64,000 nucleotides of DNA from Paraburkholderia elongata (GCF_013177735.1 NZ_WOEZ01000185.1:62001-126000); one strand, 5' to 3'. Shown: positions 51,524 through 59,072, counted from the first letter of the stretch. Numbers and translations: made by a program. The notes: generated by a model not told the origin, from the sequence alone.

Positions 51524-52917
51524 GCTGCCTTCTCCTCGGGCGCCTTAAACGCCGCCGCATTGAATTTTTCGAGCCAGCCGACAACGACAAGCGGCTTCAC
51601 ATCGAAGATATCCGCCAGCCTTGTGACGATTGCCTCGTCACCCGGGCCGTTCTTCTCGAACTGCACGCGGACTCGGCGGATCTGTTCGCGCTCTGCTGCG
51701 TCTTTCTCCGCTTGTAGACGTGCGGCCTCTGCTGCTTCCGCTTCGGCGACGCGCTGGGCTTCGATTGCTGCGGCGCGTTCGGCTTCCTCGCGCTGGCGAC
51801 GGGCTTCGACGTCCTCGGCCTCTTTCCGCTCGGCATCGACCAACAGTCGGCGAATCTCCGCAACCGCAGTCGTCTTGGCACTTTCCGCTGAACTGGCCAG
51901 AATACCGAACCGCTCCGCATCGATCTCCCACGCCTCAGTCTCAGCCAGCGTCTCGCGGATGCATTCGATGGTTCCACCCTTGCGCACGCCCAAGCGGCCT
52001 GACTGGGCGATGATTACCTGCTGCTGGATGCCCTGAATCTCGGACATGGCAGCAGCCATCTTGTCGGCGGCTTCCTGCTGGGCACGCAAACTCGCCTGTT
52101 CTGCCTCATGTTGGGCCAGCCACGCTGCGTTGGCAGCTTCGCGTTCCGCAGCCATCCGGCGTTCGTGCGCTTCCTGCTCTGCCAGCATCGCCGCTTGCGC
52201 CTTGGCTCGGGCAATCCGCTCTTCGTCGGCGATACGTTGGCGCTCAAGTGCTGCCACCCGATCACGTTCAGCCGCTTCGGCGCGTTCGCGGGCCAACGTC
52301 TCCCGTTCAGCCTCCAAGGCTGCCTGTTGAAATTCATGCAGGCGCATTGCTTCCTGCATCTCCCGCAACTTCTTGACGGCGTGGTCGCGCTCAACCTGAC
52401 CTTCGCCGGCAAACTCCTGATAGTCCTCCAGCGAAATCACCGTTTCTGACAAATGATCCGCAGCCGCGCCGATTTCAGCGGAAGACTGACCCACCATCGA
52501 AGCGGGCATGTTGCGCATCCCGTCGATCACGGCGCGGATTGCATCAACCCGGGCTTTCTCGACCGCCAACTTCTCCAGCCGCTCAGCCTCGCGCTCCGCA
52601 TCAAACGTATCGCGCAGGTTCTGCAAGCGACGTTCTTCGTCAGCCGTAATCGCTGTCAGCCGGTCAACCTCCTGAATCACGGCCTTCGAGAACTTGGTCG
52701 CATCGTCCCGAGCATCCTTGCCAGCCTTCTCGATGGCAATGCGGGCGTTTTTGAGCGTCATGTACGCGGCGTGCGCCTGCTCACGGCCTGCCGGGTTGAC
52801 GATCTTCGTGATGTCGGCGTACTTGGTCGACAACTCGATCAAGGCTTTTTCGTGCTCGGCGGTGCCTAGCGCGACTGCAGCGCGCTCCGGCACGGTCAGT
52901 TCTGTGGATTCGGTCAT
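51520..52917 (-). CDS. Phage coiled-coil protein
   Basis: A 465-residue soluble protein, mostly coiled coil from residue 90 to 420, rich in Glu, Ala, Arg. N-terminal part ALIELSTKYADITKIVNPAG resembles phage proteins annotated as DUF1351-like or as recombination accessory factors (from memory). It precedes the ATPase and exonuclease in the operon, which supports a DNA-metabolism role, but the function is not known. The C-terminal domain (residues 420-460) is globular. Confidence 0.75.
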   Translation of the reverse strand: MTESTELTVPERAAVALGTAEHEKALIELSTKYADITKIVNPAGREQAHAAYMTLKNARIAIEKAGKDARDDATKFSKAVIQEVDRLTAITADEERRLQNLRDTFDAEREAERLEKLAVEKARVDAIRAVIDGMRNMPASMVGQSSAEIGAAADHLSETVISLEDYQEFAGEGQVERDHAVKKLREMQEAMRLHEFQQAALEAERETLARERAEAAERDRVAALERQRIADEERIARAKAQAAMLAEQEAHERRMAAEREAANAAWLAQHEAEQASLRAQQEAADKMAAAMSEIQGIQQQVIIAQSGRLGVRKGGTIECIRETLAETEAWEIDAERFGILASSAESAKTTAVAEIRRLLVDAERKEAEDVEARRQREEAERAAAIEAQRVAEAEAAEAARLQAEKDAAEREQIRRVRVQFEKNGPGDEAIVTRLADIFDVKPLVVVGWLEKFNAAAFKAPEEKAA

Positions 52918-53108
52918 GCCGCCCTCCGTTCAGGTGGAAGCGCAGCAAACCGCGCCTCGTAGTTTTCGAAATAGCCCGCGAATGTCTCGCGCAGCTTTAC
53001 CTTGTTGACGGCGTCCGCTGCGTAATAGCAATCCGCGAGCGCTCTAACGAAACTGCCGCCCTGAATCTCCATCATGTGCAGGGCGTCGTCATAGATTTGT
53101 TGGCTCAC
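52914..53108 (-). CDS. Small phage protein
   Basis: A 64-residue helical protein, MSQQIYDDALHMMEIQGGSF and then FAGYFENYEARFAALPPERR. Overlaps the coiled-coil gene by 4 bases and the tiny membrane gene upstream by 4. Function unknown. Confidence 0.6.
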   Translation of the reverse strand: MSQQIYDDALHMMEIQGGSFVRALADCYYAADAVNKVKLRETFAGYFENYEARFAALPPERRAA

Positions 53109-53266
53109 GTCGCTCCCCTAACCGAAAGCAGTTGAAGCCGCAGCGCCGCCGTGTTATCCCGATCCGCCTTGTCGGCCATGCAGAGCGTGACAAAGGCTGC
53201 GAGGATCATTCCGGCGAGCGAGACACGCGGGTGCCGTCGATAGAAATTGTCGAATTTGCGAATCAC
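53105..53266 (-). CDS. 53-residue single-span membrane peptide
   Basis: GTG start at 53266 in a GTGA overlap with the previous stop, and a TGA stop overlapping the next ATG. The product begins MIRKFDNFYRRHPRVS and then has one hydrophobic segment (LAGMILAAFVTLCMA). A basic N-terminus predicts the C-terminus outside. It fills exactly the space between two coupled genes, which supports it. Function unknown. Confidence 0.6.
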   Translation of the reverse strand: MIRKFDNFYRRHPRVSLAGMILAAFVTLCMADKADRDNTAALRLQLLSVRGAT

Positions 53267-53439
53267 TTCGCCCTCTCCCCATACGGCACCGCACGCCGCT
53301 GAACCCGGTTAGCTGGCGCCAACAAATACTTGTCACCCAGCGCTTCAATGGCCCGCTCGCGGCGTTCTTCAATGCTGTCTACGTACTCAGCCATCTGTTT
53401 GAGTGCGGCTTTGCGTTGTGCTTCGAATGCGTCGATCAT
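53263..53439 (-). CDS. Small phage protein, helical
   Basis: A 58-residue charged helix-forming protein: MIDAFEAQRKAALKQMAEYV, then DSIEERRERAIEALGDKYLL. Overlaps neighbours by 4 bases on both sides. Function unknown. Confidence 0.6.
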   Translation of the reverse strand: MIDAFEAQRKAALKQMAEYVDSIEERRERAIEALGDKYLLAPANRVQRRAVPYGERAK

Positions 53440-53711
53440 TTCGGCTCCTCGCATTGTTTGAGCGCAAGCATCAGCATCCCGCCCACCATATGCTGGCTGT
53501 GGGCAATGTTTGCGCTCAGGTCATCACTGACCATCTTCGGGATCGGCCCCGCCATTTCATTGATAAACTCGGCGACCCATTCAAGACGACCGGCGAGGCG
53601 ATCCATGTTGACTTCGCGCAATACCATCGCGACGTCTTCGATGTTGCGAGTCGCGTTCATGATCTTGTGCGCTCGCGCCATAATGCTTAGATGCTCGTCT
53701 GTATCGAACAT
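53436..53711 (-). CDS. Small phage protein
   Basis: A 91-residue helical protein, MFDTDEHLSIMARAHKIMNA and later VSDDLSANIAHSQHMVGGML. Methionine-rich. Preceded by a membrane-peptide gene ending 2 bases upstream. Function unknown. Confidence 0.6.
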   Translation of the reverse strand: MFDTDEHLSIMARAHKIMNATRNIEDVAMVLREVNMDRLAGRLEWVAEFINEMAGPIPKMVSDDLSANIAHSQHMVGGMLMLALKQCEEPK

Positions 53712-53712
53712 G

Positions 53713-53919
53713 TCACCCTCCACATAAAACGTCGAATAGCCGATCACCAAAGAACCCAACCATCACCAGCGTCGCCAATCCCGCACCCGACAGGAAAATC
53801 AATACGCCGATAGCTAGGTCATCGGTGATATCAGGGTGACGGATTGGCTCGCGATTGATGCCGGCGACGTTTCGGACTACGCGGCCAGAGAGGCGACGTA
53901 GGAAATAGGGTCTTGTCAT
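53713..53919 (-). CDS. 68-residue membrane protein
   Basis: A basic N-terminal 30 residues (MTRPYFLRRLSGRVVRNVAG) and one transmembrane segment (AIGVLIFLSGAGLATLVMVG). Function unknown; early-operon position argues against a lysis role. Confidence 0.6.
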   Translation of the reverse strand: MTRPYFLRRLSGRVVRNVAGINREPIRHPDITDDLAIGVLIFLSGAGLATLVMVGFFGDRLFDVLCGG

Positions 53920-53927
53920 GATCAGTC

Positions 53928-54350
53928 TCAGTCGGTGTAAGCGATGTACTTGAACTTGCCGCCGCCGAAGTAATCGAACCGGCCGCCAAAGGTGCCGCGT
54001 ACTTTTTCCTCGACCTCTGCGCGCGTCATGTCAGGCGGGTAGACGCCTTCCTTAATCATCGAAGCGTTAGAGTGCGGCTTGCTGTGCCAATCGAGCTTGG
54101 TAGGATCAAGCGGGCGCGGACGCCATGCTTCATACACAAACGACTTCGTGTTCGTCGTCACCACATAGTCGTTAATGATTTCCTCTCTCGCTTCCCAGTC
54201 GCACTCCGGGCAATGGAGATACGTGCTTATGCATGCGCTGCATGGCGGAGAAATGTGGCAAGAGCAGTTGTCAGGCTTTGTGAACTCGATTCGACCATCG
54301 CAGCCTTCTCGCCCGCACACCTCGCCTTCTTCATGGCCGATAGCGCTCAT
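53928..54350 (-). CDS. Phage zinc-ribbon-like protein
   Basis: A 140-residue protein with a cysteine-rich N-terminal half (VCGREGCDGRI, NCSCHISPPCSACIST, LHCPECDW), enough to bind two zinc ions. The C-terminal half ends in glycine-rich GGRFDYFGGGKFKYIAYTD. Likely nucleic-acid or protein binding (inference). Confidence 0.65.
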   Translation of the reverse strand: MSAIGHEEGEVCGREGCDGRIEFTKPDNCSCHISPPCSACISTYLHCPECDWEAREEIINDYVVTTNTKSFVYEAWRPRPLDPTKLDWHSKPHSNASMIKEGVYPPDMTRAEVEEKVRGTFGGRFDYFGGGKFKYIAYTD

Positions 54351-54550
54351 CGCAACACCCCAAAAATACGATCGAAAAGTGTGTCGACTTCGCGCAGGCA
54401 TTTATCGTCGCGGAATGCCTCGAAGTCTTCCCATTCGGCTGCGCGCTCGTATTCCGTTAGCGGCTCGACCGGATCAAACGATTCTTCCTGCCTCTTGCGG
54501 TCCAGGCGCTCGAATTCGAGCCAAGCTCGCTGGTTTGCGTGCTGTCCCAT
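54347..54550 (-). CDS. Small phage protein, charged
   Basis: A 67-residue highly charged helical protein, MGQHANQRAWLEFERLDRKR and then YERAAEWEDFEAFRDDKCLR. ATG at 54550 follows ACGGAGTG. First gene after a 168-base gap that contains a GC-rich hairpin (54687-54710). Function unknown. Confidence 0.6.
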   Translation of the reverse strand: MGQHANQRAWLEFERLDRKRQEESFDPVEPLTEYERAAEWEDFEAFRDDKCLREVDTLFDRIFGVLR

Positions 54551-54718
54551 GATTTGCACTCCGTAATGTTTTTGAAGGTTTCTCGCCTTCAGCGGATGAC
54601 GCTGCGACACAGGCTATCGGTGTAGTCGTCGCAAGGCTAGCCAGGCACTCACGGGCTCCGGTTAAGGCGCAGTGCCATCCGTTGAAGGCCCCGGTTTAAG
54701 CGCCGGGTCCGCTCTAAA

Positions 54719-54859
54719 TCACTGCCACCACTCGTGGCCTTCGCCCTGGCAATGGTCACACTCCATCAGGCCATCGCTGAAGTCATCGCGACCAGATCCG
54801 CCGCACTTCGGACAGAAGCCACCATTTGCGGGCTCGTCGAGGTCTTCGTCATCGTCCAT
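54719..54859 (-). CDS. 46-residue DnaJ-type zinc-knuckle peptide
   Basis: MDDDEDLDEPANGGFCPKCG then SGRDDFSDGLMECDHCQGEG: two CxxC motifs with the CxxCxGxG spacing of DnaJ zinc centres. Its start lies 1 base after the stop of the upstream gene. Very small but well framed. Confidence 0.55.
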   Translation of the reverse strand: MDDDEDLDEPANGGFCPKCGGSGRDDFSDGLMECDHCQGEGHEWWQ

Positions 54860-54860
54860 G

Positions 54861-55238
54861 TCAGTCGTACCAGCCGGAGCGCTCAAGTTCCTCTTCGGCC
54901 TCCTCGTTCTGTCGCCGGATGCATGCGCCGCACACGTCATACAGCCGGCCATACGAGCCTTCCTCGTAGTCGCGGCGCGGGCGCAAGTCGGTCGCCTGCC
55001 GTCCGCACCAGTCACAGACACCGGTCGCGCGCTCGGCGGCCGTCTCGGCCATTTCGCGCTTATAGGCGGCGTGGCACTCGTCGCACATGTCGATCAACTC
55101 GCAGCCGAACGAGTCGGTTTCACCCTGCACGCGGTGCATTGCTGGGCGGTCGGAATGGTCATCGCACATCACGCCATCTGGCACGGCATGGTGCGCGCCA
55201 GGTAGCGTGCTTATCGGTCCAGTAACTTCAGCCATCAT
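54861..55238 (-). CDS. Phage cysteine-rich protein
   Basis: A 125-residue protein with CxxC pairs (MCDECHAAYK, VCDWCGRQA, VCGACIRRQ), probably two zinc centres, and an acidic end EEAEEELERSGWYD. Overlaps the upstream tiny gene by 4 bases. Function unknown. Confidence 0.65.
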   Translation of the reverse strand: MMAEVTGPISTLPGAHHAVPDGVMCDDHSDRPAMHRVQGETDSFGCELIDMCDECHAAYKREMAETAAERATGVCDWCGRQATDLRPRRDYEEGSYGRLYDVCGACIRRQNEEAEEELERSGWYD

Positions 55239-55378
55239 TGCTCCCTCAATCGTTTAATCCCGCGTTGCTCGATTTCATCCCTGCGATCCGTGAGGGCGGC
55301 AGCCTTAAGCATCGGCCAGACAACGACCGCCATCGCCAGGGCGAACAGGCCGTAGATCGTGAAAATGGTTGAGATCAT
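55235..55378 (-). CDS. 47-residue single-span membrane peptide
   Basis: MISTIFTIYGLFALAMAVVV begins the product, one transmembrane helix, followed by a charged C-terminus (LTDRRDEIEQRGIKRLREQ). The start overlaps the stop at 55375 and the stop overlaps the next ATG, both by 4 bases. Function unknown. Confidence 0.6.
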   Translation of the reverse strand: MISTIFTIYGLFALAMAVVVWPMLKAAALTDRRDEIEQRGIKRLREQ

Positions 55379-55695
55379 GGCTGGCCCTTCGCGTGTTCGC
55401 GCAGCCTCGCCTCAATCGAAGCGATGTGCTGTCTCATGGAATCCACGCGGGCTGCGTATAGTTTCTTGACGCCCAGCATCACCATTTCAGTTCCGCGAAT
55501 CGCGATGGCAGCGTAGTTGCGTCCATGGTCGATTTCTGCGAGGCCGAAAGAACGCCCCTTCTCGCCGATCCGAACGTGGACCGTCTGCTGATGGCCGCTC
55601 AGGTTCAGCAGCGACGCTTCATATTCCAGCATGTCTAGATCGGAACGCGCCTTGTCAAGCGCCTCGGCCAATTTCACGATGTTCTGTGTGTTCAT
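55375..55695 (-). CDS. Phage hypothetical protein
   Basis: A 106-residue protein: a helix (LAEALDKARSDLDMLEYEAS), a beta region (TVHVRIGEKGRSFGLAEIDH) and a second helix at the end. Could be a small winged or swapped-hairpin fold; function unknown. Confidence 0.6.
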   Translation of the reverse strand: MNTQNIVKLAEALDKARSDLDMLEYEASLLNLSGHQQTVHVRIGEKGRSFGLAEIDHGRNYAAIAIRGTEMVMLGVKKLYAARVDSMRQHIASIEARLREHAKGQP

Positions 55696-55702
55696 TTCAT
55701 CC

Positions 55703-55912
55703 TCAGCAAATAATCAACCCTTCAGCCTCGGCCGCCGCAGTGCGCTTTGCCGATTCCCAGCAAGGTTCGCAGCTGGCAAGCGACAGTGACCAGCTGGGCC
55801 AATAGGATTTACAGGAACGCGCTTCGACACCCTCGCGCAATGTCTTGCACTCATCGCACAGGTCCAGAACACGCACCGTCATCTGGCGATTGCGGAATTG
55901 GTCATCAGTCAC
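55703..55912 (-). CDS. Small phage protein with cysteines
   Basis: A 69-residue protein from a GTG start at 55912. Contains VLDLCDECKTLREGVEARSC, and CEPCWESAK, which could form one zinc site. Ends in LIIC. Function unknown. Confidence 0.55.
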   Translation of the reverse strand: MTDDQFRNRQMTVRVLDLCDECKTLREGVEARSCKSYWPSWSLSLASCEPCWESAKRTAAAEAEGLIIC

Positions 55913-56118
55913 GGCAAAACCCTCCCAGTAGCCGCCTGCACAAACTCACGCATGATTTCCAGTGCAAGCGATTCATTACCGACATACAGAGCGTCAAAGA
56001 TGCGAGGAATGGTGGTTTCGTCAGCGCCGACCGGCTTCAATCCGCGACGAACGATTTCCTGCTCAAGCTCGCACGTCTCGAAATCCATCAGGTCAACGTC
56101 TACGTGGACGTATGGCAT
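55909..56118 (-). CDS. Small phage protein
   Basis: A 69-residue protein, MPYVHVDVDLMDFETCELEQ, then EIVRRGLKPVGADETTIPRI. Overlaps the next gene in GTGA. Function unknown. Related short phage proteins often begin with the same beta strand (from memory). Confidence 0.6.
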   Translation of the reverse strand: MPYVHVDVDLMDFETCELEQEIVRRGLKPVGADETTIPRIFDALYVGNESLALEIMREFVQAATGRVLP

Positions 56119-56125
56119 CGCTCCC

Positions 56126-56266
56126 TCACTGCAAACAAACCTGGCTGTAATCGACACTGCGGACCAGAATCGAGTTGACGTACTGGTCGTAGTGATTGGC
56201 AAAACGCAGGATGTAATTGCTGATCTTCGGGGCATAGGCCCGGAAGCCGTAATCGCTGTAGAACAT
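56126..56266 (-). CDS. 46-residue aromatic-rich phage peptide
   Basis: MFYSDYGFRAYAPKISNYIL then RFANHYDQYVNSILVRSVDY; tyrosine-rich. A good ribosome site (CAGGAG) stands 7 bases before the start at 56266. First gene after the 760-base gene-free stretch. Function unknown. Confidence 0.55.
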   Translation of the reverse strand: MFYSDYGFRAYAPKISNYILRFANHYDQYVNSILVRSVDYSQVCLQ

Positions 56267-57026
56267 GATGGTCTCCTGAAGGAGTACTAATCGCGCCACA
56301 TAAAGCAGCGCTCCGGGTAATCTTTGGTGCAGTGTTTACGGAGGCGCGCTGTGCTATGCAGGGAGCTATCTACTGGTGTTTCCTGCCGTAAGAACCGGGG
56401 CTAATATCCACCGGGCCAGCAGGCCTTACGCCGATTTACTATGCGGGGAACACAACACGCTTTCGTGAAAACTGCCTCTTCGGACCCGTCCGGCTACACC
56501 CAACTTGGCTGGCTCCGGCTCAGGTCCGTGTTACCCCGCAACGATCACCCGAATCCTGTTCCGGCGACTGTTGCGGTTGCCCCGATTACTACGCGATCGG
56601 CGGCCCCTCCTTGGTTCGCGCCCCTTGCGGGGAATGGTTGCGTTGTTCTGCTTTCTCGCGTCGACCATGACGACAACGGCTCGACAGATATCTCCGGTGT
56701 TCTGGCCTTACGTGTCGTGCGCTATAACAGTGATAAAGAACCTCTTGCCCTACCAGGCGACGCCATGCGCCTGTGTTCCTCTACTGCGGCACTTCTACTG
56801 CTCTGGTGGTATGGGGCCAGTGCTGATCTCTGGCTTGCTGGATGGCACTAAACCAGCCCTTGTACGCGTCTACTATCCGTATCTACCATCTATGTCCGCT
56901 CGGTCTGCAACTCCATACATGCACAGCAGCCGGATTCATCTCGGTGCGCATCAGCCTGCGCATTCCCATCCCATCAGAACAGTTACAGCCCGTAGCCGCG
57001 ATACTCTGCGGCGTTGGTTTCGACCT
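56267..57026 (-). ncRNA. Gene-free segment, candidate large structured RNA
   Basis: About 760 bases without a plausible gene inside an operon whose other genes overlap. Minus-strand frames are cut into short pieces. Perfect short stems recur: 56382-56386/56419-56423, 56387-56392/56425-56430 (interlocked), 56481-56486/56523-56528, 56536-56542/56570-56576 (7 bp), 56582-56586/56596-56600, 56621-56624/56629-56632 (CCCC-GCAA-GGGG on the minus strand, a GNRA tetraloop), 56754-56759/56768-56773, 56945-56950/56957-56962 and 56995-56999/57008-57012. The strand is inferred from the operon and the GNRA loop. Large phage RNAs such as GOLLD and ROOL have this size; membership is untested. Decayed coding DNA is the alternative. 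Confidence 0.35.
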
Positions 57027-57449
57027 TTATGCTTCTTCTTTCGCGCAGAACTCGCCAAAGTCCTTCACATTGCCCTCAAACAGCGTTCCGCTATAAGAGT
57101 CCACCTTGACGGCGATACCCGGCTCCGCGTCGCTGCCGAATGCCTTATTGGTGACGATCACGTGATACGTGTAGTCCTGACCAACATCCGCCGCTTCGAC
57201 CGGATAGATGTAAATGCCGCCGATACCATCCTTGAAGTGGGCGATCATCTGCGCAGAGAGGCAACCCGCGCCGTTAGCTGCTTCGCCGGCCTTCTCGCCC
57301 GAAATGCCGTTGATGATCTTCATGTCCTTCATGAACTCGAACAGCGCGGCACCGTGGCCGGACGGGTAGCCGTCGAACTGGCGATACATGTTGACGAGCT
57401 TTTCGCCGTCAGAAGTTGTTACGAACGTCAAAGACCGCGTGCCCATCAT
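57027..57449 (-). CDS. Phage conserved hypothetical protein
   Basis: A 140-residue protein, MMGTRSLTFVTTSDGEKLVN, with GYPSGHGAALFEFMKDMKII and GIGGIYIYPVEAADVGQDYT. This opening (MGTRSLT) is common in phage and bacterial proteins of unknown role. Start 57449 follows AAGGAGC. It precedes the gene-free segment. Confidence 0.75.
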   Translation of the reverse strand: MMGTRSLTFVTTSDGEKLVNMYRQFDGYPSGHGAALFEFMKDMKIINGISGEKAGEAANGAGCLSAQMIAHFKDGIGGIYIYPVEAADVGQDYTYHVIVTNKAFGSDAEPGIAVKVDSYSGTLFEGNVKDFGEFCAKEEA

Positions 57450-57490
57450 TAGCTCCTTAATATTGTTTGTGATGCAAATCGGTACTGCGT

Positions 57491-57601
57491 TTAGCAATGC
57501 GCCCCAATCAACTCCCCAGCCATCTCCCTCACAAGAGCGCCAACGTCTTCGCAGTCGAGGAGGCCGATGGCGCACAATAAGGCTCGAGCGAGTGAGGACA
57601 T
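57491..57601 (-). CDS. 36-residue phage peptide
   Basis: MSSLARALLCAIGLLDCEDV followed by GALVREMAGELIGAHC, amphipathic. A strong ribosome site (AAGGAAC) precedes the start at 57601. Small enough to be chance, but placement and ribosome site favour translation. Confidence 0.45.
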   Translation of the reverse strand: MSSLARALLCAIGLLDCEDVGALVREMAGELIGAHC

Positions 57602-57628
57602 TTCGGTTCCTTGGTTAGGGGTTGATCT

Positions 57629-58021
57629 TTAGGCATCCGCGACCAATGCCATGCCGTACATGTCAACGCCGAGCCGATATAACTCGTCCTCTCCGGTGAC
57701 AACGCGTTCCGAGAAAACGCAGATGCCTTCTGCATCGGATGCGTAGAGGCGAAACGCGTACTGCGAAATCCACACGACTGTGTCGGGCAGCTTGCGGCCG
57801 GTATGCTTCAGAACTGCAGCCTTGACGTGCTCGGTTTTGGCGACTTTGGCATTCCATGCGGCCACGGCAGCATCCGTTTCCGGCAACGATTCCATGCCAG
57901 CGAACTCGCCGAATTCAAAATGCGCTTGCTCCCAGGCTACGAAGATGTCGGCGTGGCCAACCATCTTTACCCACGCGCCATCGCTGAAGGTCACTTTCCA
58001 AACTCGGCGGTCTGCGTTCAT
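57629..58021 (-). CDS. Phage hypothetical protein, first gene of leftward operon
   Basis: A 130-residue protein, MNADRRVWKVTFSDGAWVKM and then KHTGRKLPDTVVWISQYAFR. Mixed alpha/beta, no cysteines of note. It lies 58 bases after the -10 of the leftward early promoter, so it is expressed first on induction. Function unknown; early products of this kind often act on the host. Confidence 0.7.
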   Translation of the reverse strand: MNADRRVWKVTFSDGAWVKMVGHADIFVAWEQAHFEFGEFAGMESLPETDAAVAAWNAKVAKTEHVKAAVLKHTGRKLPDTVVWISQYAFRLYASDAEGICVFSERVVTGEDELYRLGVDMYGMALVADA

Positions 58022-58078
58022 GTCCGTCTCCTAGGTTCGGTGGGTGGTGCGTGTTCGGTGCTGCGACTCAGTAATTCC

Positions 58079-58118
58079 AGTGTATGTCGCTAAACATTTT
58101 TCGTCAAGTAACCTAAAC
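58079..58118 (-). promoter_or_regulatory. Leftward early promoter (PL-like) with operator half-sites
   Basis: On the minus strand -35 TTGACG (58107-58102), 17-base spacer, -10 TACACT (58084-58079). The operator half-site GTTTAG (58095-58090) ends 5 bases before the -10, and a second copy lies at 58113-58118, beyond the -35. Confidence 0.7.
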
Positions 58119-58130
58119 CTAAAAGACGAA

Positions 58131-58151
58131 AAAAATCCCGCCGAAGCGGGA
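58131..58151 (-). terminator. Terminator before the leftward promoter
   Basis: On the minus strand TCCCGC-TTCG-GCGGGA then TTTTTTTCG. It follows the 63-residue gene by 14 bases and insulates the early promoter from it. Confidence 0.85.
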
Positions 58152-58165
58152 GCGGTTGTGGATTT

Positions 58166-58357
58166 TTAGAACTCGTCGGCCACCTCCGCAGCAAGATAGA
58201 TGAACTCCGCGAGCCGTCGCACCTTCATCCGGCATTGCCGGCATTGCTCGGACTCCACGGGAACAACGTTCTGTTTTGCGGGGATGATTTTACGTCTTGC
58301 TTCGCGAACAACTTCTAACGGCACGATCAGTGCGCTAGCGTTATTTTCCTCGCCCAT
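58166..58357 (-). CDS. Small phage protein
   Basis: A 63-residue protein, MGEENNASALIVPLEVVREA, with SEQCRQCRMKVRRLAEFIYL (one CxxC). Start 58357 follows GAGGGG. Between the repressor gene and the leftward promoter, with its own terminator; position resembles lambda rex/N-side genes but no similarity is seen. Confidence 0.6.
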   Translation of the reverse strand: MGEENNASALIVPLEVVREARRKIIPAKQNVVPVESEQCRQCRMKVRRLAEFIYLAAEVADEF

Positions 58358-58503
58358 GAGAACCCCTCGAATTATGGACAAGCATTGAACTTTGGCCGCC
58401 AACTTACAGTTGGTCAGACATTATTCAGCAGCGCGCAAACGTTAAACTATAGGGTAAACCCTTGGTAAGGGTATTCTTACTTAGAATTTAACGTCATAAA
58501 GAG

Positions 58504-59037
58504 TTATGAAGAATGCTCTTTTTTGATGGGTAATCTTGTCTTGGGCCCGCGCAGAATGTGGGATATCTGACCGATGACGTGCTCACGTTCCTCGCCACCC
58601 GCCTTGTCGATCTTGCTCAAAGACTCCACGATAGCGCGCATTTCGGACGTTAAATAGTCAAGACGCGCCATTTTTTGCGCTTCTTTGAGCCGGTGGACTA
58701 GCGCTGTTATCGCCTGTGCGAGTTCAGCCCATTGCGGGCCCATGCTTTCGACATCTTCGAGTTCGGCAAGAAGCCGGTTCAGGTCGGCGCTGCGCGGCTG
58801 GGCGACAAAAGTACTGTCCGGTCCCTTCTCCGGCGACTCTCCCCGCATCACCCAGCCAGGATTGTAGCCGTGGACGCGCGCGATATTCCGTGCCGCGTCC
58901 AAGCTGATTGAAGCCGTAGTTCCCTTGAGCCATTGGCTTACAAGGCCCTTGCTCACCCCCGCATCGGCCGCCAGCTCGATCTGCTTGCGCTTCGTGTCCC
59001 GGATGATTTTCCGGATGCGCTCTGATAGTTCTTTCAT
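58504..59037 (-). CDS. CI-type phage repressor
   Basis: A 177-residue repressor. Residues 3-65 are an XRE helix-turn-helix (KQIELAADAGVSKGLVSQWL). The C-terminal half is helical and predicted to dimerise, but has no S24 peptidase Ser/Lys motif, so it cannot self-cleave like lambda CI; induction must use another route. It is divergent from the Cro-like gene across an operator region. Confidence 0.85.
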   Translation of the reverse strand: MKELSERIRKIIRDTKRKQIELAADAGVSKGLVSQWLKGTTASISLDAARNIARVHGYNPGWVMRGESPEKGPDSTFVAQPRSADLNRLLAELEDVESMGPQWAELAQAITALVHRLKEAQKMARLDYLTSEMRAIVESLSKIDKAGGEEREHVIGQISHILRGPKTRLPIKKEHSS

Positions 59038-59047
59038 GTGTAGGAAT

Positions 59048-59067
59048 CTAAACGAAAATTGGTTTAG
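59048..59067. promoter_or_regulatory. Operator: CTAAAC-N8-GTTTAG
   Basis: CTAAAC at 59048-59053 and GTTTAG at 59062-59067 are inverted half-sites, 11 bases before the repressor start. The same half-site recurs at 59085 in the rightward promoter and at 58090 and 58113 at the leftward promoter. Confidence 0.7.
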
Positions 59068-59072
59068 GTATC

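Noticed and set aside
56505..57452. 315-codon rightward open frame across the gene-free segment
   Set aside because: Its right half is antisense to the well-supported 140-residue gene, it has no ribosome site, and its composition (Arg, Pro, Leu runs) is that of a shadow frame. A 136-codon frame at 56441-56851 fails for the same reasons.
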